Positions 43,362 to 52,653 of a DNA stretch of 64,000 nucleotides are shown one piece after another. The DNA comes from CAZLPZ01 sp964607245 (GTDB lineage Bacteria > Pseudomonadota > Alphaproteobacteria > Micavibrionales > Micavibrionaceae), in the NCBI GenBank assembly GCA_964607245.1, contig CAZSIB010000001.1, positions 124,001 to 188,000 of the forward strand. Direction: 5' to 3'. Position numbers and translations under genes: made by a program. Under the pieces are notes generated by a model that made no database searches, was not told where the DNA came from, and was given only the letters and a program-made list of their open reading frames with translations. Every line of letters starts with the position of its first letter. The stretch's first letter is position 1.

Positions 43362-44371
43362 GGCAGGTCTTTCTTTTTTCTTTGTTCTAGCAATTCTAGG
43401 ATCTTCAATGCAACATCCTGCGCGTCATGAAACGGGGGATAAGCGCGGTCGTCAACCCCAATCCCACAGGATGTCAGATGCGCCATAAACCGGTCATGCC
43501 GTTTGGACCCGCCGGGCAGGGGGATCATGTCGATCGGTTGACCCGTTGTCGCCGCGTCCGAGAGCATGGATGTTGAATCGTTCGTAGAGAGAATATAGTC
43601 TGCCCAAGCTAAAAATCCATGGTACGGATTCTCGCCCGTTCCGGTATAGATGAGGGCCGTATTTCTATCTTTAAAGGCATCTTTCAATTTCTCGACCAAA
43701 TCTTTGGGGGTACGGCGCGAGACGGTGATCATCAAGCCGCCGCCGGTTGTTTTTTGCCGCTTTCTTAATCGTGCAATGATGTCCTCCATCTGGCCTGTGC
43801 CCAGGCGATGGGTTTTGCTGTTCCCGCCAATCAGAACGGCAAGGCGGGGGGCAGGAAGGGCAGAAAGCTCTCGCTTCCATTTCTCGCGCGCGGCCGCCAG
43901 TAAAGTGGGGGTGATCCGGTTCGGGGCCCCGTGCGTCAGGAAAAGCCGATCGGGGGTTGAGGGGGCGGTTAAGGCCGAGAATGTCCCATTTTTCCAATCA
44001 TGAACAGGCATCGCCACCAGATCAAAATCGTTCAAATTGACCCGCGGATGTTGCAGAATACAGATAAAAGAGCGCCCTTGGCTGGCCTGGCGAATGGCGC
44101 GCGCGGGCCCAACCGCTTTTCGGCCCGCCGCAATCAAAATATCTGGGAAGGGGGTGGTAAGAGGGTCGCTGTCTGCGCTCACCATGCCCAGATGTTCGCC
44201 AAAGGGCAGATACGGCGACCAGAGGCATTGCGGCCATCTCAGGCGCAGGCGTTTTGTGATGATATCGCACGGGATTTCCGCGGAAAGAGCCTCGGCGACC
44301 CCCAGGCATTGGTTTTCCGTGCCGGTGAGACCCCGTTCCGTCAGGACCCAAATCGTTAATTTTTGTTGCAT
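43358..44371 (-). CDS. Mitochondrial fission ELM1-family protein
   Basis: A 337-residue ELM1/DUF1022 protein. The family signature is seen in GLTGTENQCLGVAEAL near 13, GGNSKTHRLG near 180, TVSRRTP and STNDSTSMLSDAATTGQPI. The fold is glycosyltransferase-like (GT-B). Plant ELM1 acts in mitochondrial fission; bacterial members have no proven reaction. It is translationally coupled to trxB by ATGA. Confidence 0.85.
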   Translation of the reverse strand: MQQKLTIWVLTERGLTGTENQCLGVAEALSAEIPCDIITKRLRLRWPQCLWSPYLPFGEHLGMVSADSDPLTTPFPDILIAAGRKAVGPARAIRQASQGRSFICILQHPRVNLNDFDLVAMPVHDWKNGTFSALTAPSTPDRLFLTHGAPNRITPTLLAAAREKWKRELSALPAPRLAVLIGGNSKTHRLGTGQMEDIIARLRKRQKTTGGGLMITVSRRTPKDLVEKLKDAFKDRNTALIYTGTGENPYHGFLAWADYILSTNDSTSMLSDAATTGQPIDMIPLPGGSKRHDRFMAHLTSCGIGVDDRAYPPFHDAQDVALKILELLEQRKKKDLP

Positions 44372-44497
44372 CCGTTATCAAAGCATTCCGGCGGGTAAAA
44401 AGACAGTCTTGAAATTTTCTTCCAAGATGATTATAACAGCGGGAATTTTCGGAATGTCCCGCTAAACCCTTGATTGATTTAGAAACGGAAAAGAATC

Positions 44498-44980
44498 ATG
44501 CGCCGCCATAAATTGGATAAAATCGATCGTAAAATCTTGAATGATTTACAACAGAATGGACGCATTACGAACGTCGATTTGGCCAATCGGGCCGGGATTT
44601 CTGCGCCGCCGTGCTTGCGCCGCGTGCGTAAATTGGAAGAGGCAGGCTTTATCAAAAGCTATCACGCGTTTCTGGACCCCGCTGCCCTCGGGTACAGTGT
44701 GACGGTTTTTGCGCATGTCAAACTGACCTCTCAGGCCGAAACAGATTTACGTAAATTTGAAGAGTCGGTATCAAGCTGGCCCGAGGTCCGGGAATGCCAC
44801 ATGCTGACCGGTGAAACAGACTATATGCTCAAGATTGTCGCGAAGAATTGGGATGCGTATCAAGCGTTTTTGACCCAGACGCTGACATCGGCCCCCAATA
44901 TCGCCTCGGTCCGGTCTTCCTTGCGTATCCGTGTGACCAAAGAAGCGCCCGGTGTGCCGGTCGATATTAACGAACGGTAA
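44498..44980 (+). CDS. Lrp/AsnC-family transcriptional regulator
   Basis: A 160-residue feast/famine regulator. The helix-turn-helix (about 6-60) is LDKIDRKILNDLQQNG plus LANRAGISAPPCLRRVRKLE. A RAM ligand-binding domain (about 75-150) follows, with CHMLTGETDYMLKI. It is 9 bp before coaD in the same direction, an odd partner. The amino-acid ligand is unknown. Confidence 0.9.
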   Translation: MRRHKLDKIDRKILNDLQQNGRITNVDLANRAGISAPPCLRRVRKLEEAGFIKSYHAFLDPAALGYSVTVFAHVKLTSQAETDLRKFEESVSSWPEVRECHMLTGETDYMLKIVAKNWDAYQAFLTQTLTSAPNIASVRSSLRIRVTKEAPGVPVDINER

Positions 44981-44989
44981 TACCTGATC

Positions 44990-45490
44990 ATGACCGCGCC
45001 GCGCATTGGAATTTACCCTGGGACGTTCGATCCCATCACCAAGGGGCATTTGCACATTATCAAACGGGCGAGCAAACTGGTGGATCATTTAATCGTCGGG
45101 GTCGCGGTGAACGTCCGTAAAGGTCCGATGTTCAGCGCGGCAGAACGCCTGGATATGGTGGAAACCGATATTCACAACATGGCCGAAAAATTTTGCCCGA
45201 TTACCGTTGTGGGGTTTGATAACCTGCTGATTCATTTTGCGCGTGAACAGAATGCAGCCTGTATTTTCCGCGGGCTTCGCGCCGTGTCTGATTTTGACTA
45301 TGAATTTCAAATGACGGGGATGAACGCCAAGCTGGATCCGTCGATTGAAACAGTGTTTTTGATGGCGGCGGATAAGTGGCAGTTTGTCAGTTCGTCCTTC
45401 GTGAAAGAGATTTTTACCCTGGGCGGCGATTTATCGGATGTGATTACACCGGCTGTATCCGCGCGGATGCGGGATAAATTATCGGCGTGA
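44990..45490 (+). CDS. coaD: Phosphopantetheine adenylyltransferase
   Basis: A 166-residue CoaD. The T/HxGH motif is in GTFDPITKGHLHII near 10-23, and the second signature is SSSFVKEIF near 130. It catalyses the fourth step of CoA synthesis (ATP plus 4'-phosphopantetheine to dephospho-CoA). It overlaps the convergent DUF192 gene by 12 nt at the C-terminus. Confidence 0.97.
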   Translation: MTAPRIGIYPGTFDPITKGHLHIIKRASKLVDHLIVGVAVNVRKGPMFSAAERLDMVETDIHNMAEKFCPITVVGFDNLLIHFAREQNAACIFRGLRAVSDFDYEFQMTGMNAKLDPSIETVFLMAADKWQFVSSSFVKEIFTLGGDLSDVITPAVSARMRDKLSA

Positions 45491-45988
45491 TTGATCAGCA
45501 GATAGTTTTTTCAGCGTCGGAGAAAAAACATTGTCGCCGACCTGGATCCCCCGGGCCTCGGCTTCTCCTCCCAAAATTTCAAGGACCGCGCGGACATCGC
45601 CCCCCGATGAAATCGGCGATTCGTCATGGGGTTCTGCCTGATCGTAAATTTTTGTAATGCGACCATTCGCATCGATGAACAACATATCGAGGGGGATGAG
45701 CGTATCCTTCATCCAAAACCCAACCGTTGCAGGTGGATCAAAGACGAACAGCATACCGTTATTTTTGGGAAGTTTTGGGCGATTCATGAGCCCACGTTGT
45801 TGTTCTTCGCGGGTCCGCGCAATCTCGGCCCGAAAAACGGCACGCGGGGCGCCTTTTGGGTTGTCGTGCGCCCGGATAATCACACGTTCACGGGGCAGGG
45901 GTGGCGGGGTATCGCCTGTACTTGCCGCATGGGACGTATCCATCCCGATCAGGAACAGTAAAAGAACAAAAAGAACACGAGGCATCAT
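45479..45988 (-). CDS. DUF192-family exported protein
   Basis: A 169-residue protein with a signal peptide (MMPRVLFVLLLFLIGMDTSHAA). The DUF192 domain shows ARTREEQQRGLMNRPKLP, MLFVFDPPATVGFWMKDTLI, PLDMLFID and the end GVRAVLEI-like (GGDVRAVLEILGGEAEARGI). Function is unknown. It is periplasmic, last gene after the ABC exporter and the anchored hydrolase. Confidence 0.88.
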   Translation of the reverse strand: MMPRVLFVLLLFLIGMDTSHAASTGDTPPPLPRERVIIRAHDNPKGAPRAVFRAEIARTREEQQRGLMNRPKLPKNNGMLFVFDPPATVGFWMKDTLIPLDMLFIDANGRITKIYDQAEPHDESPISSGGDVRAVLEILGGEAEARGIQVGDNVFSPTLKKLSADQSRR

Positions 45989-45999
45989 GATGTCTTCGG

Positions 46000-46842
46000 T
46001 TATTCCGAAGCGTTGTACGTGGCGGGTGAGGGAAGACCGGCGATAAATGCCGTGATCCGGTCGCCTGCGCCGTAATCATAAAGATCATTGTGCCCGCCTT
46101 GGTCAAATTCGATCAGGTTTTTGGGTTCAGCCGCAAGTTTAAACAGACGCCGACCATGTGGGGCGGGGACCACCGTATCCTGTTTTGCAATAAGAAAGAG
46201 TTTGGGCATGGTCAGCTTGCCGATCCGCGCATCACTGGGGTATTGGTCTTGCATCAACATGGATAGCCCCAACACGTACCAGTACCGTTCACCCGCCACC
46301 GACAGAGCGGAATCAAACGGCACTTCCAGGACTAGGCCGTTGATCTTTGGGAATTCGGTTGCCATTTTGATTGCCACCGCTGCGCCCAGGCTTTCGCCAT
46401 AGAACACCATATCTTCAACGCGTTTTCCTTGTTCATCGATCAGGTTTCGAATGGTCGCGCGGGCGTCGGCGTAAAGGCCGCTTTCATCGGGCGCGCCGCG
46501 ATTGCCGCCATAGCCCCGATACCCCACCAGAACAACGCCAAACCCGGAATCGATCAGCGCGCGCGCCTTGTGGTCACGGGTCGACACATTGCCCGAATTT
46601 CCATGAAACAAGACAACGATGCGCGCGGCGTCAGGCGGAAGGTACATCCACGATTCTCGCGCATCTTCGCCCGGGACCATGACTCGGACTTCATGCATTT
46701 CGGGAACCTTTGTCTCCACGGGCGACATATCATGAATGTCAGGGTAGTACATGTGGCTTCGTTGGGTCACAAACAACGTTGCGACAAGCCCCATATAAGC
46801 GAGGATCAGGACGGCAAAGATGTTGTAAATGATTTTCGGCAT
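46000..46842 (-). CDS. Membrane-anchored alpha/beta hydrolase
   Basis: From the ATG at 46842 (AAGGATCC upstream) the product has 280 residues. An N-terminal helix (about 5-25) anchors it. A HGNSGNVS oxyanion segment, the nucleophile elbow GESLGAA near 151, and the C-terminal His in GGHNDLYD follow, and an Asp lies in KQDTVVP. The pattern resembles the ABHD/BEM46-type serine hydrolases at the inner membrane. It is 16 bp downstream of the MsbA-like exporter, so a lipid substrate is plausible. Confidence 0.8.
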   Translation of the reverse strand: MPKIIYNIFAVLILAYMGLVATLFVTQRSHMYYPDIHDMSPVETKVPEMHEVRVMVPGEDARESWMYLPPDAARIVVLFHGNSGNVSTRDHKARALIDSGFGVVLVGYRGYGGNRGAPDESGLYADARATIRNLIDEQGKRVEDMVFYGESLGAAVAIKMATEFPKINGLVLEVPFDSALSVAGERYWYVLGLSMLMQDQYPSDARIGKLTMPKLFLIAKQDTVVPAPHGRRLFKLAAEPKNLIEFDQGGHNDLYDYGAGDRITAFIAGLPSPATYNASE

Positions 46843-46858
46843 GATCGAGGATCCTTCT

Positions 46859-48622
46859 TTATTCCGTTGAAAGTGTACCGTAAAGTCGGGCATAGGCCGC
46901 GCCGCGCGCCATTAAATCGTCGTGGCGTCCGGTTTCAAGAATACGCGCCGTGTCCATGACAATAATTTGATCCGCGTGTTGAACGGTGGAAAGGCGATGC
47001 GCAATCACAATCATTGTACGGCCTTTTCCTGTTGCCGCGAACGATTCCTGAACGATTTTTTCGGCGGTATTATCCAGCGCAGACGTGGCTTCATCCAAAA
47101 GGAGGATCGGCGCATCGCGCAAAAGGGCGCGCGCAATGGCCAAGCGTTGCCGTTGCCCCCCCGATAACCGAACACCGTTTTCGCCGACAATCGTGTCATA
47201 CCCATGGGGCAGGTCACGAATAAATTCATCGGCCGCCGCCGCCCGTGCGGCATCGATGATTTGGTCAGGATCGTCGATGGTTGTTCCGTACCGGATATTT
47301 TCGCGTATTGAGGTGTTGAACACGCGGACATCTTGCGAGACAAGGGCGATGTGTGAGCGCAGGGAGGCAAGGGTCAGGCTGCGCAGGTCATGTCCATTGA
47401 TAAATATCGCGCCAGTATCTGGGTCGTAAAAGCGCAGAAGAAGGTTGATGAGGGTCGATTTTCCACCGCCCGATGCACCGACCAGCGCGGTCATTTTCCC
47501 CGCGCCAAACATGGCATTGATATGATCAAGGGCGGGGGTATCGGTGCTCGGATAGGTAAACGAAACATCTTGAAAAATGATCGTCGGTGGAGCAGGGAGA
47601 ACAAGCGGGATGGCATCGCGGTGGTTCACAATACGGGGATGATCATCAATCAGCGTGAAAACGCGTTCGGCCGCGCCCAATCCCATTTGAAGGGAATTAT
47701 TTAACTTGCCCAGTTTTTTCATGGGTTCATAGGCCAGTGCGAACGCCGCGATAAAGGATAAAAGGGATCCCGCACTTGCCATACCATCCGCGATTTTTAA
47801 TCCGCCATAAACGACGATTGCAAAGATGGCAATCCCCACCAAGATTTCGTTGATCGGGGTAATCATTTCGCCGACTTGGATTGATTTCACATTCAGGCGG
47901 CGCACATCGTTAATCGCACCTTCTGCGCTTTTGGACTCCGCGTCTTCCATACCATAGGCCTGGACTTGACGAATGCTTTGGAAAACCTCGGAAAGACGAT
48001 CCACCAAAATCGCGGTCTGATCCTGGATGGACCGCGAAATTTTGCGCAGGCGCCGCCCTAAAATCGCGACCATGCCGCTTGCAACAGGAAGAACTGTGAG
48101 GGCGATCAGGGCCAGTTGCCAGTCCTGGTAAATCATTACCGCGGTCAAAAGAACAAGTGTCACAAATGAATTTCCCATGCCTGTGAGAGCGTCGGATACC
48201 GCCAGGCGCATGACGTTGACATCTGACACGATGCGCGAGGTCAGTTGCCCGCTGGGGTTCGTATGAAAAAAGGACAGGTCATGATGGACCAGATGCCGGA
48301 ATAAATCATTTTGAACATCGGCGATGATGGACTGGCTGATCCGCGCCATGGTCAAGGATTGGCCATAGCTCGCCATCCCGCGCAACCCAAAACAGGCAAA
48401 GATCGCAACGCCCATAGGCAAGATCAGGCTGCGCGCATGCGGGTCATGGGCGGCCCGCACCAAAACATCATCCATCACGGGCTGGATCAACTTGGCGAAC
48501 AAAGCCGTCATAGCGGCGGCGAGCAGCATAAAGCTGATCGCCAAGATCAAACGTCCGCGATAGGGACGTAAATAAGTGCTGACCAAACGGCGGATCAATG
48601 GCAAACTAGAGGACGTCGACAT
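46859..48622 (-). CDS. MsbA-type ABC exporter (fused permease-ATPase)
   Basis: A 587-residue half-transporter. Six transmembrane helices (about 20-310) are followed by an ATPase with Walker A GASGGGKSTL near 377, signature LSGGQRQRLAIARALL near 477 and Walker B ILLLDEATSALD near 500. The domain order and size match MsbA-like lipid flippases and multidrug exporters. The substrate cannot be told from the sequence. It heads an operon with the anchored hydrolase and the DUF192 protein. Confidence 0.88.
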   Translation of the reverse strand: MSTSSSLPLIRRLVSTYLRPYRGRLILAISFMLLAAAMTALFAKLIQPVMDDVLVRAAHDPHARSLILPMGVAIFACFGLRGMASYGQSLTMARISQSIIADVQNDLFRHLVHHDLSFFHTNPSGQLTSRIVSDVNVMRLAVSDALTGMGNSFVTLVLLTAVMIYQDWQLALIALTVLPVASGMVAILGRRLRKISRSIQDQTAILVDRLSEVFQSIRQVQAYGMEDAESKSAEGAINDVRRLNVKSIQVGEMITPINEILVGIAIFAIVVYGGLKIADGMASAGSLLSFIAAFALAYEPMKKLGKLNNSLQMGLGAAERVFTLIDDHPRIVNHRDAIPLVLPAPPTIIFQDVSFTYPSTDTPALDHINAMFGAGKMTALVGASGGGKSTLINLLLRFYDPDTGAIFINGHDLRSLTLASLRSHIALVSQDVRVFNTSIRENIRYGTTIDDPDQIIDAARAAAADEFIRDLPHGYDTIVGENGVRLSGGQRQRLAIARALLRDAPILLLDEATSALDNTAEKIVQESFAATGKGRTMIVIAHRLSTVQHADQIIVMDTARILETGRHDDLMARGAAYARLYGTLSTE

Positions 48623-48714
48623 GTTGCGGGTGCGAAATCGCCGGGTTTGTGTCGGCGCGTAAATATGTTAACATAATAAATAGAGTCCCTCTCTCAACGA
48701 CAAGGAACCCCAGC

Positions 48715-49734
48715 ATGCCGCCGGATGAACGCCCTTGGCAAGACCTTTCAACGGATCATCAAGAAGATCGCCCGATTATGCGTGGATACCCCGTGCCGCG
48801 TATTGGCCTGGCCCTGGGCGCGGGCGTTGCGCGTGGTTTTGCCCATATTGGCGTGATAAAGGCGTTGCGCCGCCATGGAATAAAACCTGATGTCATTTCC
48901 GGTACATCCATCGGCGCGGTCGTGGGGGGGTGTTATCTGGCCGGTCGACTGGACGAACTTGAGGAATGGGCGCTGTCTCTTAATCGCCGGAGTTTGTTTG
49001 GATATCTTGACCTGACCTTGCGCGCGCCGGGCTTGATTACCGGGAAAAAATTCACTCAAGCCCTGGAAGATCACTTAAAAGGGATTCAAATTCCAGATTT
49101 GCCCCACCCCTTTGTCGCCATTGCAACCGATATGGTGACGGGTCATGAGGTTTGGCTCCGCCGTGGGTTGTTGATTGACGCGATGCGGGCGTCCTTTGCC
49201 CTGCCGGGGATTTTTCCGCCGGTGAATTTGTTTGGGCATCAATTGATTGATGGGGCGCTTGTGAATCCCACGCCCGTGTCTGCCTGCCGCGCACTGGGGG
49301 CCAAGGTGACAATTGCCGTCGATTTAAACGCGGATTTAATTGGGAAAGCCCGCAAACCGGGGCAGAATTACCACACCGTCATGGGGTTTGACATTTTTAA
49401 TGACAAAGATGTCGCGCCCGAGGACCAGCGCCTGTTCAGCAAGTTTAACATCACCAAATATCTCTTTAAACGTGAAGAAAACACACCCAGTGTGTTCGGT
49501 GTCATGTTTTCATCCTTTAATATCATCCTTGACCGTATTACCCGGTCGCGTTTGGCCGGGGATCCTCCAGATATTCATATTAAACCCCTGATTGGGCATT
49601 ACGGGCTGTTGGAAGTCGAGCGCGCCAAGGAGTTGATCGAAGAGGGCGAAGCCGCGGTCGAGCGCATTTTACCCGATATCAAGGCCGCGATTTATACGTT
49701 GCTTCCCGAAAACGAACGTCCAACGGTAACCTAG
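48715..49734 (+). CDS. Patatin-like phospholipase (RssA type)
   Basis: A 339-residue patatin. The oxyanion glycines are in ALGAGVARGFAHIGVI near 33-48, the nucleophile is GTSIGAVVGG near 65-74, and the catalytic Asp is in DGALVNP near 180. I chose the ATG at 48715 for its AAGGAA ribosome-binding site. It has no signal peptide, so it acts from the cytosol, and lipid acyl hydrolysis is expected. It is divergent from the MsbA-like gene. Confidence 0.88.
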   Translation: MPPDERPWQDLSTDHQEDRPIMRGYPVPRIGLALGAGVARGFAHIGVIKALRRHGIKPDVISGTSIGAVVGGCYLAGRLDELEEWALSLNRRSLFGYLDLTLRAPGLITGKKFTQALEDHLKGIQIPDLPHPFVAIATDMVTGHEVWLRRGLLIDAMRASFALPGIFPPVNLFGHQLIDGALVNPTPVSACRALGAKVTIAVDLNADLIGKARKPGQNYHTVMGFDIFNDKDVAPEDQRLFSKFNITKYLFKREENTPSVFGVMFSSFNIILDRITRSRLAGDPPDIHIKPLIGHYGLLEVERAKELIEEGEAAVERILPDIKAAIYTLLPENERPTVT

Positions 49735-49742
49735 GGCCACTC

Positions 49743-49772
49743 TTGACATTCATATAATTATTTTCGTATTGT
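49743..49772 (+). promoter_or_regulatory. Sigma70-type promoter
   Basis: A perfect TTGACA (49743-49748), an 18-bp spacer and TATTGT (49767-49772) precede the hypothetical gene at 49813 by 40 bp. Confidence 0.55.
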
Positions 49773-49812
49773 CCATCCCTCAGGCAACAATAAACGGGAT
49801 GGATGATAAAAG

Positions 49813-50418
49813 ATGGCGCAAAGATTTATTGCCTATATCGATGGGTTATCCATCGATCGTGCGGGTGCGCGTGTTGAGAGGGATGATGCCGCGCCAGCTG
49901 CGCTGTCCAAAGCTGTTCAAGATTTTGCAGTGGCGCAGGGCATCCCCTTTTACAATCTTCCCTTAAGAGAAAATCCAGATCAACCCGCGACGATTTCAGA
50001 TATGGCCACAAATGTCGCGCGCAAGTTATTTCCACTTCAGCTTAAAAATAGTTGGGGGGGTGATCTTGTGACTTCTGGGTCTGGGTTGCACGTGATGTTA
50101 CAGGCTTTTTCAGCTTCCAAACTTTTATTTTCGCCGGATCTATGGGTGTCCCTTGTTGGGGTTGGTGGGCCATCTGGGGCAGAGCGGTCAAGAATGAAGG
50201 AGATATTCAACGACCGACCCATTCGACGGCTGGTCACGGTTACAGCGCATCACGATCCTTTATCGCCGCCCGATTTGAATGATGCCTTTCGCAAGGTTAT
50301 GGCGCCCGTTATGGCGATCGGAGGAACTCGACAACAGTTTGTTGTTGAAGGCACCCGCGTCACGGCAGCGAACCTGACGCAGATCCTTCCTCATGTGATG
50401 AATGGGTTTGGGGGATAA
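49813..50418 (+). CDS. Hypothetical protein (201 aa)
   Basis: I do not recognise this soluble 201-residue protein. It has alternating helices and strands, no signal peptide and no membrane segment. GSGLHVMLQAFSAS near 97 and LVTVTAHHDPLSPPDLND near 145 look enzyme-like, with two adjacent His. It has a clear promoter but a weak ribosome-binding site. The neighbours (patatin, ruvB) give no hint of a role. Confidence 0.6.
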   Translation: MAQRFIAYIDGLSIDRAGARVERDDAAPAALSKAVQDFAVAQGIPFYNLPLRENPDQPATISDMATNVARKLFPLQLKNSWGGDLVTSGSGLHVMLQAFSASKLLFSPDLWVSLVGVGGPSGAERSRMKEIFNDRPIRRLVTVTAHHDPLSPPDLNDAFRKVMAPVMAIGGTRQQFVVEGTRVTAANLTQILPHVMNGFGG

Positions 50419-50513
50419 ACGAAAATATCTCTCTGCTTGCGTCAAGGGGCCTGGGCGCGATATCGTGAGAAACCCTGAGAATAGACTAGGGATTCTTTGA
50501 TCAAGGATCATTC

Positions 50514-51554
50514 ATGGCGATGCCGCGGACAAATACAGAGCTCATTCCTGAACGCCTGGCGGATGAACCGGTGGATGAGGCGTCGATCCGTCCGCAAATG
50601 TTGGCCGAATTTGTAGGGCAATCCGCACTTAAAGACAATTTGCGCGTGTTTATTCAAGCCGCTGCCGCGCGGGGAGAAGCGCTGGATCATGTCTTGCTGC
50701 ACGGTCCACCGGGGTTGGGCAAAACCACGCTGGCCCAGATTATCGCGCGTGAACTGGGCGTTGGGTTTCGAACAACATCGGGGCCGATGTTGGCGCGCGC
50801 CGGGGATCTCGCCGCTATTTTGACCAATCTTCAACCCCGCGATGTCTTGTTTATTGATGAAATCCACCGGTTGAATCCGCTCGTTGAAGAAGTGCTCTAT
50901 CCCGCGATGGAGGATCACAAGCTGGATCTGGTGATTGGCGAAGGGCCGGCCGCACGGACGGTGCAGATTGATTTACCGCCCTTTACGCTGGTGGGGGCGA
51001 CGACCCGCAGTGGCTTGCTCACAAATCCGTTGCGGGATCGATTTGGGATTCCCTTGCGGCTTGAATTTTATAATCATGATGAACTGACCCTGATTGTACA
51101 GCGCGCGGGTGGGTTGTTTGACCTTGATTTGACGCCGGATGGTGCCGCCGAAATTGCGCGGCGGGCGCGGGGGACACCGCGGATTGCCGGGCGCCTCACC
51201 CGTCGGGTGCGGGATTTCGCGCTGGTTGATGGGGTCAAGCGTGTGGATGCCCGGATGGCGGACGCGGCCCTTGCCCGACTTGATGTCGATACCCAGGGTC
51301 TCGATAAAATGGATCGTCGGTATTTGCGGTGCATTGCCGAAAATTACCAAGGCGGTCCGGTTGGGGTGGAAACGCTGTGTGCCGCCCTGTCCGATTCGCG
51401 CGATGTCATCGAAGATGTAATTGAACCCTATTTGCTGCAACAGGGGCTGATTGCGCGGACGCCGCGGGGGCGGGTGCTGTCTGCGCGGGGGTTCTCGTAT
51501 CTGGGCTTGGCCGTGCCTATGAGTTCTGCGCCGGGCCTATTTGAAGACGAATAA
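50514..51554 (+). CDS. ruvB: Holliday junction branch-migration ATPase RuvB
   Basis: A 346-residue RuvB. Walker A is HGPPGLGKTTLAQ near 64-76, Walker B is VLFIDEIHRLN near 112, and arginine-finger and winged-helix regions follow (GATTRSGLLTNPLRDRFG, then GVETLCAAL). It drives branch migration with RuvA. The usual ruvC-ruvA-ruvB order is broken here: no ruvA or ruvC is adjacent. The Shine-Dalgarno is AAGGATC, 6 bases upstream. Confidence 0.97.
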   Translation: MAMPRTNTELIPERLADEPVDEASIRPQMLAEFVGQSALKDNLRVFIQAAAARGEALDHVLLHGPPGLGKTTLAQIIARELGVGFRTTSGPMLARAGDLAAILTNLQPRDVLFIDEIHRLNPLVEEVLYPAMEDHKLDLVIGEGPAARTVQIDLPPFTLVGATTRSGLLTNPLRDRFGIPLRLEFYNHDELTLIVQRAGGLFDLDLTPDGAAEIARRARGTPRIAGRLTRRVRDFALVDGVKRVDARMADAALARLDVDTQGLDKMDRRYLRCIAENYQGGPVGVETLCAALSDSRDVIEDVIEPYLLQQGLIARTPRGRVLSARGFSYLGLAVPMSSAPGLFEDE

Positions 51555-51569
51555 ACGATTTATTATCAA

Positions 51570-51585
51570 ATAGATAAGTATCTAT
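51570..51585. repeat. Short perfect palindrome in an AT-rich gap
   Basis: ATAGATA (51570-51576), AG, TATCTAT (51579-51585) form a 7-bp inverted repeat, and ATAGATA recurs at 51591. It lies in a 172-bp AT-rich gap between ruvB and the next gene, where it could be an operator or a stray repeat. Confidence 0.35.
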
Positions 51586-51726
51586 CTTCAATAGATACAT
51601 TAACTTTGTTTGTCTCGTGCAGAGGATAAGCCAGGGCATTAGGAATTTATTATATTTTCCTTATCATGTTTTTAATCAACCTAGAGGATAATTATTCTAT
51701 CAGAATATTTTTGTCCGTTTTCTTGA

Positions 51727-52653
51727 TTGAGATGGGGGCCTACGATTTCTACTGAATCAAAACATGGTGTTCTTTTGTTGCACGGTCTGGGGGGGAGCCC
51801 GGCTGAGATGTATTCTGTGCAGCGTCGATTGCGGGCCCAGGGGTTTGCGGTTGAAACGCCGATTTTGCCCGGACATGCGACCGATTATAATGATCTACGC
51901 TGGGTGAAATGGACGGAGTTACGGGATGCCGCCTTCACCGCCTTTGAAGATATGTTGAAACGCTATGAAACAGTCTCTGTTTCGGGGCTTTGCTTGGGGG
52001 CGGTGCTCTCACTTTTAATCGGGATCAAGTACGGGAATAAAGTTCATTCGATTTGCCCGATTTCAACGACGCTTAATTTCGATGGGTGGTCGCTGCCATA
52101 TAAAACACGATTTCTTTGGATTGTACCTTATAGCCCCCTTTGGTTTTTTTATAACATTGATGAAAGCGAGCCTTATGGGGTGAAGGACTTATCTATTCGG
52201 GCTTTGGTCATGAAAAAGATGAAGGCCTCTCAAAAAGTCCATTACTCAAAAATACCTGTAAGCGCGATTTGGCAAATGGGAAGAATGAACAAATTCGTCA
52301 AAAAAAATCTGCACCGGATCACGGCACCTGTCTTTGCGATTCACCCGCGTGAGGATGAGATATCCAGTCTTGCAAGTGTGGCCTGCATGGAACAAGCAAT
52401 CCAGCCGAATTTGTTCACCAAACTGATCCTTGAAAATTCCTATCATCTGGCGACGGTCGACAGTGAAAAGGGCATGGTGGCCGATCGTGTTTCCGAGTTC
52501 TTCAGCTATGGCTTGTTTGAACAAGAAAATTCGGATGACCTTGTGGCCCTGACCGATAAATTTCCGCATGTATTGGACCGGACAGAGACTACTCCCTATC
52601 GATCATCAATTATTGACACGCGTGCCCACGGACTCGTCGGCGCTGCGTCGTAA
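51727..52653 (+). CDS. Alpha/beta hydrolase (carboxylesterase/lysophospholipase-like)
   Basis: A 308-residue hydrolase. LLHGLGGSPAEMYSVQRRL sets the oxyanion region near 16, GLCLGAVLSLL is a nucleophile elbow with Cys in place of the usual Ser (near 80-84), and a C-terminal HLA tail follows a conserved Asp. The Est30-type esterases normally have GLSMGG, so the Cys is unusual. The frame begins with TTG at 51727 because a stop codon lies directly upstream, and no good ribosome-binding site precedes it. It overlaps the convergent gene by 48 nt. Confidence 0.75.
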   Translation: MRWGPTISTESKHGVLLLHGLGGSPAEMYSVQRRLRAQGFAVETPILPGHATDYNDLRWVKWTELRDAAFTAFEDMLKRYETVSVSGLCLGAVLSLLIGIKYGNKVHSICPISTTLNFDGWSLPYKTRFLWIVPYSPLWFFYNIDESEPYGVKDLSIRALVMKKMKASQKVHYSKIPVSAIWQMGRMNKFVKKNLHRITAPVFAIHPREDEISSLASVACMEQAIQPNLFTKLILENSYHLATVDSEKGMVADRVSEFFSYGLFEQENSDDLVALTDKFPHVLDRTETTPYRSSIIDTRAHGLVGAAS

